Below are positions 42,068 through 52,121 of a stretch of DNA of 64,000 nt, in pieces. The notes below the pieces were generated by a model. It was given only the letters and a program-made list of their open reading frames with translations. It was not told the DNA's origin and did no database searches. The DNA comes from Saccharomycopsis fibuligera x Saccharomycopsis cf. fibuligera (taxonomy: Eukaryota > Ascomycota > Saccharomycetes > Ascoideales > Saccharomycopsidaceae): positions 1,550,001-1,614,000 of the forward strand of contig CP012820.1 of NCBI GenBank assembly GCA_001936135.1, given 5' to 3'. The number at the start of each line of letters is the position of its first letter. The stretch's first letter is position 1. Both the position numbers and the translations under genes were made by a program.

Positions 42068-42443
42068 TGTTTGCGTGTGTTATATGTGTATTGGATAGTC
42101 TTGCTTGATATAAAGCTATATCTATTACTAGCAGTATTTGCTACTCTTTATCAACCACAGTCTCTTTTCTGTTTCCCTCTGAGCTTTTTTTTAATAATTC
42201 TTTTCTCGTGATTGGACGTTTGATACTTGTAATCAATTATGTAATACAATGATCATGTGATATATACAAGATCATGTGATATAGATAAGATTATGTGCTT
42301 CGGTATTTGCATTTCCCAACATTAACGAAGCAGCCTCTTTCCACAGAAACAACACACAAGGAGATATTAACAGAAACAAGATAAATCTGTGGTGCAGTTG
42401 TCTATTGGCCATGTAAATAGTGAAATTATACTACACTCCCGCC
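42068..42443. promoter_or_regulatory. divergent promoter, 81-residue gene / PAP2 gene
   Basis: 376 bp. It contains two direct repeats of GATCATGTGATATA (starting 42251 and 42270) and a third degenerate copy (TTATGTG, 42291). The CATGTG core is an E-box. Confidence 0.65.
42251..42297 (+). promoter_or_regulatory. tandem bHLH (E-box) sites
   Basis: CATGTGAT occurs at 42254-42261 and 42273-42280, and TATGTG follows at 42292. Read on the other strand, ATCACATG fits the Cbf1 consensus RTCACRTG. CATGTG is also the core of the inositol-responsive Ino2/Ino4 site. Confidence 0.5.
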
Positions 42444-43274
42444 ATGAACAGACCTCTTCCACTGCCAAACACTCGCACTACTGGGTTTTTTCAGCGCTAC
42501 GGTGTTTTTTTGTCACATATTCTCAACTGGGTCGGCAATACGTAGGTTTTGACTACATTTATTTTTCTTGATAATCAACTCGAGCATCAAGTTTGAATAA
42601 ATTAAGAACAAGATTAATTCTAATGCTTTTACAGGGTGATATTGGTGCTGTCTTTCACCTGGGGCAGAACCATCACTCCCAACTTCCATGAATTCTCCGT
42701 CCACGATATTACTTTGCAGCACAGCTACCATCCAGAGTCAGCCATCACTGTGCCGGTTTGGCTATTGGCGCTGCTTGCAGTAGGCTTTCCTCTTGTCAAT
42801 GTAGTTATAGTAACTTATTCCCAATCAAACACGGTTTCTCCTTCTCTATCAGTACCCTTCATGTCTGCCCTTTCAACTCAACTACCATCAAATCAAGTGC
42901 CTACAACCCAAGAGATCCCGCTTCCAATACCAGCTTCAACTCCAACCTCAAATAGTAGACCGCCCCGAGGCTCCTTGAAAGCCAAGCATTGGGCGATATT
43001 TTACTTTGCTACAGCACTTCTTGGTAGCCAAGCTACCCAACTAATGATTGTTTGTGTTTTAAAAAACATTTGTGGCTTGCCGAGACCGGATATGCTATCA
43101 AGATGCCAGCCCGATCTAAGTCAACTGCCACCTGCAAACAGTATTGGACTGGCAACTATGGCAATTTGCAATGCAAGTAGCCGGGGATTATTGAGAGAAG
43201 GATTTCGATCATTTCCAAGTGGCCACGCTTCGAGTATGTAATTTGTGTCCATCTGATTTTTGTTCTCTCCATGA

Positions 43275-43316
<42 letters not shown>

Positions 43317-43747
43317 CCTTCTCATGACGACAACTATAGAGGTTGCATAATTGGTAACATAACCGACTTCTGCTTATCTGGCCTCGATACTGTCTGATTA
43401 TTTTGAATTTGAGTTTCCAGAGATGAACTCAAATTTGCAGTGTTGATTCCAAGCAATGCCTATCTACTAACCTATACACTGCAGCAATTTTTGCCTCTGC
43501 CACACTAATAACATACTACAACTCCAAGAAATTTCGCATCTTTGATGACAATGGTATATTGGAAAAAGGACTGTTGTTTAAAAGTTTCACCATTATATTT
43601 CCTTCCATCATGGCAATATATGTCAGCTTCACTCGTGTTAGCGATAATCGGCATTTTATAGTTGATGTGGTAGCTGGAGCGGCAATTGGCACCTTCGTTG
43701 GAGTATATTATATGAAACTTATTGTTTCTGAGATAACTAATGCATGA
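42444..43747 (+). CDS. PAP2-family lipid phosphatase (Dpp1/Lpp1 type), two introns
   Basis: Integral membrane phosphatase of the PAP2 superfamily; yeast Dpp1/Lpp1 dephosphorylate diacylglycerol pyrophosphate and phosphatidate. Exons: 42444-42541, 42635-43233, 43485-43747; 319 residues. Intron 1 (93 nt) starts GTAGGT and ends ACAG. Intron 2 (251 nt) starts GTATGT, has TACTAAC (43465-43471) and ends GCAG. Intron 2 interrupts the catalytic PSGH motif region: FPSGHAS is in exon 2 and TIFASATL in exon 3. The three PAP2 motifs are complete only after splicing: KNICGLPRP (about 175-183), PSGHAS (about 227-232) and SDNRHFIVDVVAG (about 285-297, with the RH and D residues). Several hydrophobic segments are present. 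An insert of about 65 residues rich in Ser, Pro and Thr lies before motif 1. Confidence 0.87.
42542..42634 (+). other. PAP2 gene intron 1
   Basis: 93 nt; 5' GTAGGT, 3' ACAG, phase 2. The branch point is less clear (TTCTAAT near 42618-42624). Confidence 0.75.
43234..43484 (+). other. PAP2 gene intron 2, with 39-nt T tract
   Basis: 251 nt; 5' GTATGT, TACTAAC at 43465-43471, 3' GCAG, phase 1. It contains an uninterrupted T run from 43278 to 43316. Confidence 0.82.
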
Positions 43748-44199
43748 TGCATGATGATATGAGCTTAAAATGCATTTTCAAAATAAGCATTAGCTATTGA
43801 AAGATGTCCCAAGATTGAAAATATCATTTTCGGCTTGCTAGTTTTCTTCATTTTGTGTATTTTAGAAGTATACATTGGCTTGAGCTACTGTACCTCTATA
43901 GCTACCCATTTTTATTTTCGCATGGAACTCGTACTCTTAATTGTGAAACCCAAATACACTATTTAACACAGGCACTCACAAGTTTACAAGAATTCATCTA
44001 TTACTGTCCCCATAAACAGTGTGTTACAATCAGAATGCGCTACAGAGAAAGAAGATCCAGATCCTCAATCTATGCTGTGTATATTAGTTAACTCCTGGAA
44101 AATAAATAGAAGCTTTATTTACAAAATTTGGAACGTATCGTAATTTTCATGTCATTAGTTTTTCTCTAAATAGGTATTAAATAGAATAATGTTGATCAA
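43748..44199. other. convergent intergenic region PAP2 gene / glycine-rich gene
   Basis: 0.45 kb between convergent genes. It starts with a short ATGATGCATGATG-like repeat just after the PAP2 stop. No gene recognised. Confidence 0.5.
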
Positions 44200-44832
44200 T
44201 TACCATCTGCCACCACCTTGGCTGCCACCGAAGCCACCTTGGCCGCCTGGACCACCAAAACCACCTTGTTGACCGTAGCCACCTTGGCCACCAAAGTTAC
44301 CTTGGCCGCCATGACCACCACCAAAGCCACCGCCTGGGCCGCCTGGGCCACCATGACCACCGTGATGATGACCACCATGATGGAATAAGCCTTTATCACC
44401 ATCACCTCCCGGACCACCTGGACCTTCACGGCCACCAAAACCGCCTTGTTGGCCATAACCGCCTTGACCGCCATAGTTACCTTGGCCTCCATGACCACCA
44501 CCAAGGCCACTGCCGTAACTGCCTTGGTTCTGCTTGTTGTATTCGTGTTGCTTGTATTTGTCCTTTCCGGCATCTTCCAATTTACTACCGAGAAAAGCGC
44601 CACCAAGTGTACCAGCAATTCTACCCAAGGTTGAATGACTAGATGATGCTTTGCCACCAGCAACATTGCCGGCAATACCACCACCAATGGCACCTAAGAG
44701 ACCACGTTCGCCATCTTGATCTTGACCAACGCCACTGTCAGTGTATCCCTGGTTGCTACTTTGGTAGTTGTGATTATTATTGTTGTTGTTGTCTCTGCTG
44801 CCGCTAGAGCCATAGAAATCATTAGCTGACAT
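44200..44832 (-). CDS. glycine-rich protein with glycine-zipper segment
   Basis: 210 residues. The N-terminus (1-40) is hydrophilic and Asn-rich. Residues about 44-85 (GLLGAIGGGIAGNVAGG, then LGRIAGTLGGAFLGSKLED) form two small-residue hydrophobic helices with a G-x3-G rhythm, the glycine-zipper type found in membrane-associated stress proteins. From about 105 onward the protein is Gly/Gln/His-rich. A block GGGHGGQGN-Y/F-GGQGGYGQQ is present twice, separated by a His/Gly segment. No signal peptide. A TATA box stands about 160 bp upstream of the ATG. Candida species have similar glycine-zipper proteins that respond to stress; that link is inference. Not a collagen or a cell wall GPI protein. 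Confidence 0.75.
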   Translation of the reverse strand: MSANDFYGSSGSRDNNNNNNHNYQSSNQGYTDSGVGQDQDGERGLLGAIGGGIAGNVAGGKASSSHSTLGRIAGTLGGAFLGSKLEDAGKDKYKQHEYNKQNQGSYGSGLGGGHGGQGNYGGQGGYGQQGGFGGREGPGGPGGDGDKGLFHHGGHHHGGHGGPGGPGGGFGGGHGGQGNFGGQGGYGQQGGFGGPGGQGGFGGSQGGGRW

Positions 44833-44987
44833 GTTGTGTTATTGCTGTTGTTATTATGTTACTCTTTTCAATTGAGTACTTTGATCTAAACTGGATCAAA
44901 CTATGCAAACAAAAAAAGATAGAGATTTGAAGTGAGAAATTACAAGTGGAAAAGAAAAGAGCAAGGGATGAGATAGGAATCACCAGC

Positions 44988-44994
44988 ATATATA
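44988..44994 (-). promoter_or_regulatory. TATA box of the glycine-rich gene
   Basis: ATATATA about 160 bp upstream of the minus-strand ATG at 44832. Confidence 0.55.
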
Positions 44995-45264
44995 GTCATC
45001 GTCCGTGAACGTTGCAATGCTCGCAACCAACAAGACCGAAACTCAGCAGTCTAAAGAGTACTCAACCGATCAAGCTTCCGCAATTCTGTTCCAGTATCGC
45101 TACATCATCTGCGCACACTGTTGAACTTGCTGACCGGCCAGGGCTTATGAGTATACGAGCAACCGTACTCAAAGTTTAAGCTGCTTCCTCGGGGAGGCTT
45201 TGACTTTGTCATGCTGTGGTCTCTGCATTAATGCGGATTTTAGCAATTGCGGTTTTTGAGGGCC

Positions 45265-45292
45265 GCAGCACCGCGGCAGCACCGCGGCAGCC
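45265..45292. repeat. GC-rich 11-bp tandem repeat with CGG-N5-CCG
   Basis: GCAGCACCGCG occurs twice in perfect tandem and then begins a third copy. It creates CGG-CAGCA-CCG (45274-45284), the form of a zinc-cluster (Zn2Cys6) factor site, about 440 bp upstream of the glycine-rich gene. Confidence 0.5.
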
Positions 45293-46020
45293 GGAGGACG
45301 GCAGTTGGACGGACATGCTCCTCGGAATTTGGGACCGGGAAGTTCTCAATTCGAGGGAATGAAGGTGCTTACTTATTCTGGAAGGACAGTCTGAGTACTT
45401 TGCAAGTGTTGTGATCTCATGTTGCCAGTGCTCTTTGTGAATAATTGACTTGCACACATACTTAAGGTTTGAAGCCGGATCAGCAGATTGTAGTGAAGAA
45501 CCATTTGATAGAAATGATACTCAAGAGGCCTACCCATAGAGACAGCTAAATGGCTGGTTGGCTTCGAAGCGTTCAGCTGACAAGCCACTATGCTCGATCA
45601 CTGCGTTGCACTTAGCTGAGCTGCTGGACGTGTTTCATTACATGGGGTCAACTGGACAGCCGTTTCCCATGACAAACTAATATATCTACAACTTGGAGCA
45701 ATTGCTAGCTGGTCTCAGGAAATGCAGTGAATGAAGCCGTTAAACTTGTAATCTGTAGTTTTTAAACTAAGGTACCATTGTTCTTGCAGTTTGCTTTCTT
45801 TTATAGTATGGTATACACAACCGACAACGACTTGGAGAAGGTCGTCAAATCAAGTTTTCTACCTGTTGACAAGTTAAGATGAGGCACTTTCCCTGCGTAT
45901 GACGATATTCCACGCGCGATGCATGGTGGCTTGCACCTTTTTCTCTCACCATTGCTCTTGGCCGACCCTCGGTAAAATTTTCGTTACCCATACTGCCATC
46001 CCATGTTCTCATTCTTACCC

Positions 46021-46060
46021 TCGGATTTTATCGGATTTTATCGAATTTCATCGGATTTTT
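46021..46060 (+). repeat. 10-bp tandem repeat, four copies
   Basis: TCGGATTTTA twice, then TCGAATTTCA and TCGGATTTTT. The 10-bp period is close to one DNA helical turn. Confidence 0.75.
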
Positions 46061-47912
46061 TTGATTGCCCTCCCCAGAAAAAAAAAAAAAAAAAGTTGGG
46101 TTCCTTATGGTCCAGCTGTAAAAAGCTGGTTCTGAACGTTCTGTGTTTACCCGTCTACAAACAGAAAACAAGTTGAACCTCGGTTCAATTCTCTCTATTC
46201 GCGGGTGGGAAATTCGGTGAAACTCTGTCCGTTCCTCGTATCCTGCGGGAAAAACTTGGACTACTGGATTTGCTTCCAGATGCTCTTGAGAGCTCCATAG
46301 AGCGGAAGCTCTGGACGAAGCCATCAGAAAATTCGCTTACATGTTAAGTGATGGGTTACTCTGCCACAGTGTGGCCCAATGGAAGCGGCTTCGTGGACAG
46401 TTGGCTTAGGCTCCCCTTAGAGGCAGCTTGAGCTGTTAAGTGCAATACACAGACATTGCGCACTCGATACCGGTCATCGTTCAGGATTGGCTTTTTTTAA
46501 ATAAAAAACTTCTTCTCTGCTAAACACGCTATATTGGAACCATCATCAAAGTAATTATTGAAAGCAAATCATAATCTGCAATCTCGTGCATAATAGTGGC
46601 TCGGTCTTACATGTTTATACAACATCAAAAGTAAAAACCAAAGCGCTTCGTAAGCTTATGTTCTTAAGACCAGCAGTATTATGTTTCTTGTCCATTATGT
46701 CAAAAACCAACATTTTGAAAAGTCATTTTTGAAATGCACATTAAACTAAACTTTTCACCGTCTAAATTACACTAGTTTCCTGAAGTTGCGTTTGCCAAAG
46801 TCTTGAACAATTACCTATAGCGGATTATTTACTAATGATTTATTTTTTGAGATTCGTGAATGTACAAGTTAGCCAGATAAGTGACTTCGTTTCTATCAAA
46901 AGGCAAACTTTCAATATTTTTCCGTTTTTGGAAAGAAAAATTCAATTAAATAACCTCCCAAAGTAAAAGGTTGAAATTAACCGCACCAACTATGTAAGAA
47001 ATAAATACGCAGCTGTCTGTTCATTACACAGATTGACAATAGTGTTGTCCTTCCAAGGTCTAGCGTCAACAGTATTATTAGAATTTGTTGCTGCCGGAAT
47101 TGAGCATAGCAATTCGTTAATAGTGACACTGGTGTTTGGCAGGTTTGAAAGATGGTTGGTTGCTTTTTTGGGATAAAGAAGATATTATTAGGCCACATCA
47201 GATTCTAACCTCTAATACCACTGTTAGTAATTATAAGATATCCAGTAGTCTCGCAACTGTTCACTAAACTTTTGACATATTATAAGTTGAGCAAGCAATT
47301 CCCCATTTTCTGATGAACTCAAATTCTTGCGTACCGAGTAACTCCAATTCTTGCAAGGCCTAGGAATTCTAAATATTTTTACATGGCTTGTAGATTTCTT
47401 TTCGCCAGATATGTGGCACCCTTTTAAGTCAGCACTGTATTACATTTTCCTGCAGCAATATTACTTGCTACAAGTATTTTTTGCTTTGTTAGCGTGAAAG
47501 AATTTCGGCAATGAAAAGGTTTAGATACCTTACCAACAGCCATATGTCCTCATCCCAAAGCGCCTTTTTTTATACTCATTCTTTAACGCATTTTCGAGAC
47601 ATTGGTAAGTTCCAATAAACAGAAGTGACCCCTTGCCTTTGCTTTCGCTTTCTTTTTGCCAGCGGTTTTGTTGTTGTGCCATTGATGAAACAACACAAGT
47701 TTTATTTGTGTTACTCTGAAACACATTGAAGTTACTTAGCAGAGATATAACTCAGTAACAAAGCACTATATCAAACTTCGTATAAATACCATATATTCAG
47801 CGAATTCTTGTTATATCAAAACTAATGTAGCAAAATCAATAAAAATACAATTAGTATTCTTTTGTATTTATACATGATTGAAATGCATTAATTCAAGCTT
47901 AACCTTTATTAA

Positions 47913-47954
47913 TGAAGTAAAGCATATTACACCAGAATATGATGCTTTACTTCA
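47913..47954. repeat. 13-bp perfect inverted repeat
   Basis: Left arm TGAAGTAAAGCAT (47913-47925) and right arm ATGCTTTACTTCA (47942-47954) around a 16-nt loop. It could form a hairpin in RNA or DNA. No gene is next to it. Confidence 0.7.
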
Positions 47955-49507
47955 CTTTTGGATCCAATAAATTTGCAGAAACAAAATATTGGAACTAGAT
48001 CAAGTAATAAGCATTGTTTTATGAAATAAAAAAAAAAAAAAAAAAAAAAATAAACGGAGGTACAAGTGAGAAATGAGGTACAAAATGTAAACAGGGTTAT
48101 TAGATAAAAGAAAAAATCTTAGGAAATAATAAAACAAAAGAAAAGTCGACAGTAAACGAAAAGGAAAATAAAATAGAGCTTTATGAGCAAATTTAAAGAA
48201 CAAAAAACAAGGAATGAGAAATGTGAATTGCGGAGCACAAAACGAAAAATAGAAAATGGGGTAGCTAGAAACATGATATATGAGAAACACTTCTAAAAAT
48301 GTTGGGCTAGTTAAATAAACAACAGAGTATACTTTCTATCTTCAAATCACTCTGGTTAAAACTATATTTTTTTAGTTTAATCTAATTTGTTTTTCTTCCT
48401 CCATGAAAGATTCTGTATTTTAATTTTGCGATTGTTTAGCGTTTAATAACAGTTGCTATTTCTTGTGCGCGGTCATGATGGGTATGAGCAGTGATATATT
48501 ATTTAATATAGTGGATGTAGTTGAAGTTATGAGATAGAAATGTCGTGTAGTCTTTTTTTTGAATTGGTTGCAATACTAAAAAATATTGAGCACGAGCTTG
48601 ATACAAATTTGCCATGATGCAATCAGTAGCTATATGGCTGCTGTAAAATTAAATGTAGATATAAATTAAGAGTGTGCCGAATTGCTAAAGTTGTAGTTGA
48701 ATGAAAAAAGGGGATTTGTTTGTTGATGAATTAAGTTGCCTGGACTGACTTACTACTTTTAATTTTTGTACTTGTTAAATTCGTCAATCCAAATAATCGA
48801 ATAATATCTAATATAATGACTCAATTCGACTCAAAAAGAGAAAAAAAGAATATCGTCAAACTAAGTAAACAATGTAAGTATACTGGCTCCGCTCAACATT
48901 TGCTTGACATCTCAACTTTTTTAAATCTTATAATAAATCTAAAATAGGAGATTGACCTAAGTCATGGAGCAGCCTGTTTAACTTCGATTGTTTTCCAGTT
49001 TCACCTTGTAACATATTTTTTTTTTCAATCATATTTTTGAGTTGAAGAATCTGTAGGTATTATTAGATAGGCTAAATTAACTTTAGCTTGATATAATTAT
49101 AACATAGTTGAAATAGTAATAGGTCTCAAATAAACTGGTAATTGCAGCAAGGGGCATCAACAAGAACGAAACAGAGTACAGCTTAATATGAGGAGTGAAG
49201 CTAAACAAAAAGAAAACCAGAAGAAAAAAGATATAGTAAAATACAGAACAAGTGAAAATGATTAGATTAAACAAAAGCCAAACATAGTTTTTTTTTCTTT
49301 TGGGCGAATGATGAAAGAAAAAGAAAAATGAAAAAAACAAAAAAGGCAAAAACAACGAAAGAAAAATTTAAGGAAAAAAACTGATGGCAGAAATGAAGCG
49401 TAGGAAGAAGCAAAAAAAAAGTAACAAAAAGCAACAAAAAGCGAGACAAAAGATAAAGCTAAAAAAAATCCAATAAAACCAGAATATATATTTCTGGCAT
49501 ATTCCAA

Positions 49508-51256
49508 TCATGAACTTTTTTTCCAGCTAAAAAAGCTGCATAAGTTAGCAAAAAGTTTCTTGGACTGTTTTGGTTTTATTGTAGTAGTTACCACTTTCCC
49601 ATTTGAATTACTAATCAATGTAGTATTTCTTGAATTTTTCTCTTCTTCTGGATCAACTACTGCTGGCTTTTCCACTGCTGCTTTGATAGAATCACTGAAT
49701 TTCAATTTTTCATCATCCAATTTGATTTTACTAAACTCAAACTGGAATTGAAAAGTTTCAATGTTTTCATCGATGTCATCTATTATGGTGGTATCGTTAA
49801 TGGCAGCAGTAGTATGTGAAGGAACTTTTCTTCTGGAAACTCTGCTGGAAGAAGCTGATGCAGATTTTGATTTTGAGTTGGAGTTAGAGCGGACAAGTGA
49901 TCTTTTACTTTCTGACTTGAGCTTAGCAATTTCTTCCTCGGTTAATTCTTGATTATCCTTGAATACTTTTTTGTAAGTAATAATTTCTTTTTCAGAACTC
50001 AGTAAAGATTCAGTTTCAGAAGACACTTCATTCAATGTTGGTGGTTTATCTAAAGCATGGTCTGGGCTAAGCGGATAACCACCGTCATTACTTGTGGTTC
50101 TAGTAATTATTGAGTTGTTGTCTCTTGATTTCCTTGTACTGATTCTACGGATTATTTTATGAGGCAAAGTGGCTCTAGAAGAGTTATCTAACTCATATAA
50201 ATAGCTTCCTGTCTGTTTTTGATGAAATGAATTGCGGTTCCCAGTGGTAGTAAAAGCAATCGCAGTTGTATTTTGTTGAGTCTCAGTTGTAACGCTTTTC
50301 AAAGAAGAAATAGATGGTGATTTTTTCACTCTCTTCGTTTTTGATTTTATAAGAAACAATTTAGATTGTTTAGTATTAACCAATTTTTCATCAATCTTAC
50401 GATGCTCGCTCAAAAATTTGTTGAAATCGTCCAAATCAAAATGACTAGTCTGTTCTGGCAAATTAGTGGTGCTATTGAAAGCAGTGTCAAGCAAATTACC
50501 AAAATGGTCTTCATCATAAGTTGATTCACCATCGGCATCTTCAGGCTCGCCTTTTTTGTGTATTTGCTGCTTCAATGCGTCTAGCTCTCTGGTAATTTGA
50601 TCTTTCTGTTTTCTAATCTCAACAGACGACTTGCGTTTAGTACCAATGGACTCACGGTCGACTGATGTGCGTTCAGCAGATTTACTCTGGACAGATTTCT
50701 TCTGAGTAGCTGATTTTTCTTCAACATTAGCTGTAAGACTATGTTTTTGTTCACTAGAGCTTTGCTTGGTAACTTTTTCTTCAATAGGCGTTTTTTCAAC
50801 CAAATCAAATGGCTTAGAAAGCTTGGAAAGATCCACAGTCTCAACGATGTTTGCTTTTTTGCCCTCAACAATAGGTTTTTGATTAATAGATTGGGAATCA
50901 GTTTCAGTAGAAGGAGAGATCTTGTGTTCTGTCGGATGATTACTGTTGGTAGTATTTAACGCATCCTTGAACTCCTCCTGATTGTCACTGATGACACTGC
51001 TGTCATCATCAACTATCATTTTTTCATCTTCAACCTCAGTTTCATCTTTATTGTTGTCATTGTTATTTTTCTTGTTCAAAATAATTCTGGTGATATTGTC
51101 GTCTTTATTGCTAGTATCGTCGGCTGTTGTAGTGGCGGCTGTAGACTTTAATGAAGTCATTTCTTTTGAAGGAACATGAAAGGTTGGCTTAGGGTTATCT
51201 ATAGCTCTAGTCGTGGTGGAGGTAGGATATTTAGTAGTGATAATTGGCGCTGTCAT
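49508..51256 (-). CDS. low-complexity protein of unknown function with C-terminal amphipathic segment
   Basis: 582 residues; family not recognised. Mostly Ser/Thr/Lys/Glu/Asp-rich and probably disordered. An acidic Asn-rich stretch is near residues 50-95, with a short predicted coiled coil (RKQKDQITRELDALKQQIHK, about 215-235). A basic Ser-rich stretch (RSLVRSNSNSKSKSASAS, about 450-475) follows. The last 20 residues (SKKLFANLCSFFSWKKSS) form a hydrophobic segment flanked by lysines that could bind a membrane. Many Ser next to Arg/Lys suggest phosphorylation. The gene is isolated between two gene-free regions of 4.7 and 3.9 kb. Its length and open frame in an AT-rich area make it a likely real gene. 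Confidence 0.72.
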   Translation of the reverse strand: MTAPIITTKYPTSTTTRAIDNPKPTFHVPSKEMTSLKSTAATTTADDTSNKDDNITRIILNKKNNNDNNKDETEVEDEKMIVDDDSSVISDNQEEFKDALNTTNSNHPTEHKISPSTETDSQSINQKPIVEGKKANIVETVDLSKLSKPFDLVEKTPIEEKVTKQSSSEQKHSLTANVEEKSATQKKSVQSKSAERTSVDRESIGTKRKSSVEIRKQKDQITRELDALKQQIHKKGEPEDADGESTYDEDHFGNLLDTAFNSTTNLPEQTSHFDLDDFNKFLSEHRKIDEKLVNTKQSKLFLIKSKTKRVKKSPSISSLKSVTTETQQNTTAIAFTTTGNRNSFHQKQTGSYLYELDNSSRATLPHKIIRRISTRKSRDNNSIITRTTSNDGGYPLSPDHALDKPPTLNEVSSETESLLSSEKEIITYKKVFKDNQELTEEEIAKLKSESKRSLVRSNSNSKSKSASASSSRVSRRKVPSHTTAAINDTTIIDDIDENIETFQFQFEFSKIKLDDEKLKFSDSIKAAVEKPAVVDPEEEKNSRNTTLISNSNGKVVTTTIKPKQSKKLFANLCSFFSWKKSS

Positions 51257-52088
51257 TCAAAACGCATACATCAATTTGACAAGATGAGGAAATTAAGGGA
51301 GTGTAAAAAAAGTATGGAATGTGGCGGAACGAGGCAAGGGATGAAGTTTAGGGGTGGATGTGTAGCTAAGCGAAGGTTGAATGTATAAAGCCACTAGATG
51401 TGAAAGTGAGACTTGGAAGTCTAGGCTGAGGTTGAGGTCGAAGTCGAGGTCAATTAGCAGGGCCTTGTAGCAGTTGTAATAGTTCTTTTTGTCCTCACTG
51501 ATTTTGCCTTGCTTTTCTTGATTTGGATACGTGGAAAAAGGAAAAAGCAAGAAAAGTGAAAATTTAGCACTGCAGCGGTGAAGAGAAATTGTGTCTTTTT
51601 TATCCGCAGATATGGAAACCTCTCAACGACTAACGCAAGAAACAATGTACCCTACGCAACAACGAAAATTTTCTTCAGAATACCCTTTTTCTTTTTCTAA
51701 ACCAGGCTGTAGAACCTCAGAATGGGCTTATGACTACTCTTTGTCTTTTACCTACGAAACACCGCAGAATGCGCTGGGTTGTGAGGAAATGGTATTTTCA
51801 GGCAGACGTTTCTATTTACTTAATACTTAATGGGTGATACTGCAACGCAGATCAACGCAATTACAAAACATACAGCGATCTTCGGTTCACGGTCAGCACT
51901 TAGTCAGAATGCTGAATTAGCAATTTGTACTCAACGTGATTCAATTGTCTTGTAAATTTTTGAATAGAGCTTTGATTCGCGAGGTTTGCAAACTACAACT
52001 TTGTATCTGCTATTTTTGGATGGACTTCTTAACATAAATGTAGAAGCACGCTCAATAGTACCGTTCCTAGTGAAATTTAAACATGAAC

Positions 52089-52121
<33 letters not shown>

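Larger units (their letters stand above)
44833..49507. other. 4.7 kb gene-free region
   Basis: No protein-coding gene, tRNA or mobile element could be supported. Contents: TATA for the glycine-rich gene (44988-44994); a GC-rich 11-bp tandem pair with CGG-N5-CCG (45265-45286); a four-copy 10-bp repeat (46021-46060); a 13-bp perfect inverted repeat (47913-47954); an A run (48028-48050); and A-rich sequence before the next gene's 3' end (49300-49460). Confidence 0.55.

Noticed and set aside
46180-46210. GGTTCAATTCT resembling a tRNA B box
   Set aside because: No A box or cloverleaf can be formed around it. No other tRNA-like B box was seen in the window.
46977-47724. Possible two-exon minus-strand gene joined by GTAAGG and a TACTAAC (47222-47228)
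   Set aside because: Joining the frames at either available AG creates a stop at the junction, and neither exon resembles a known protein.
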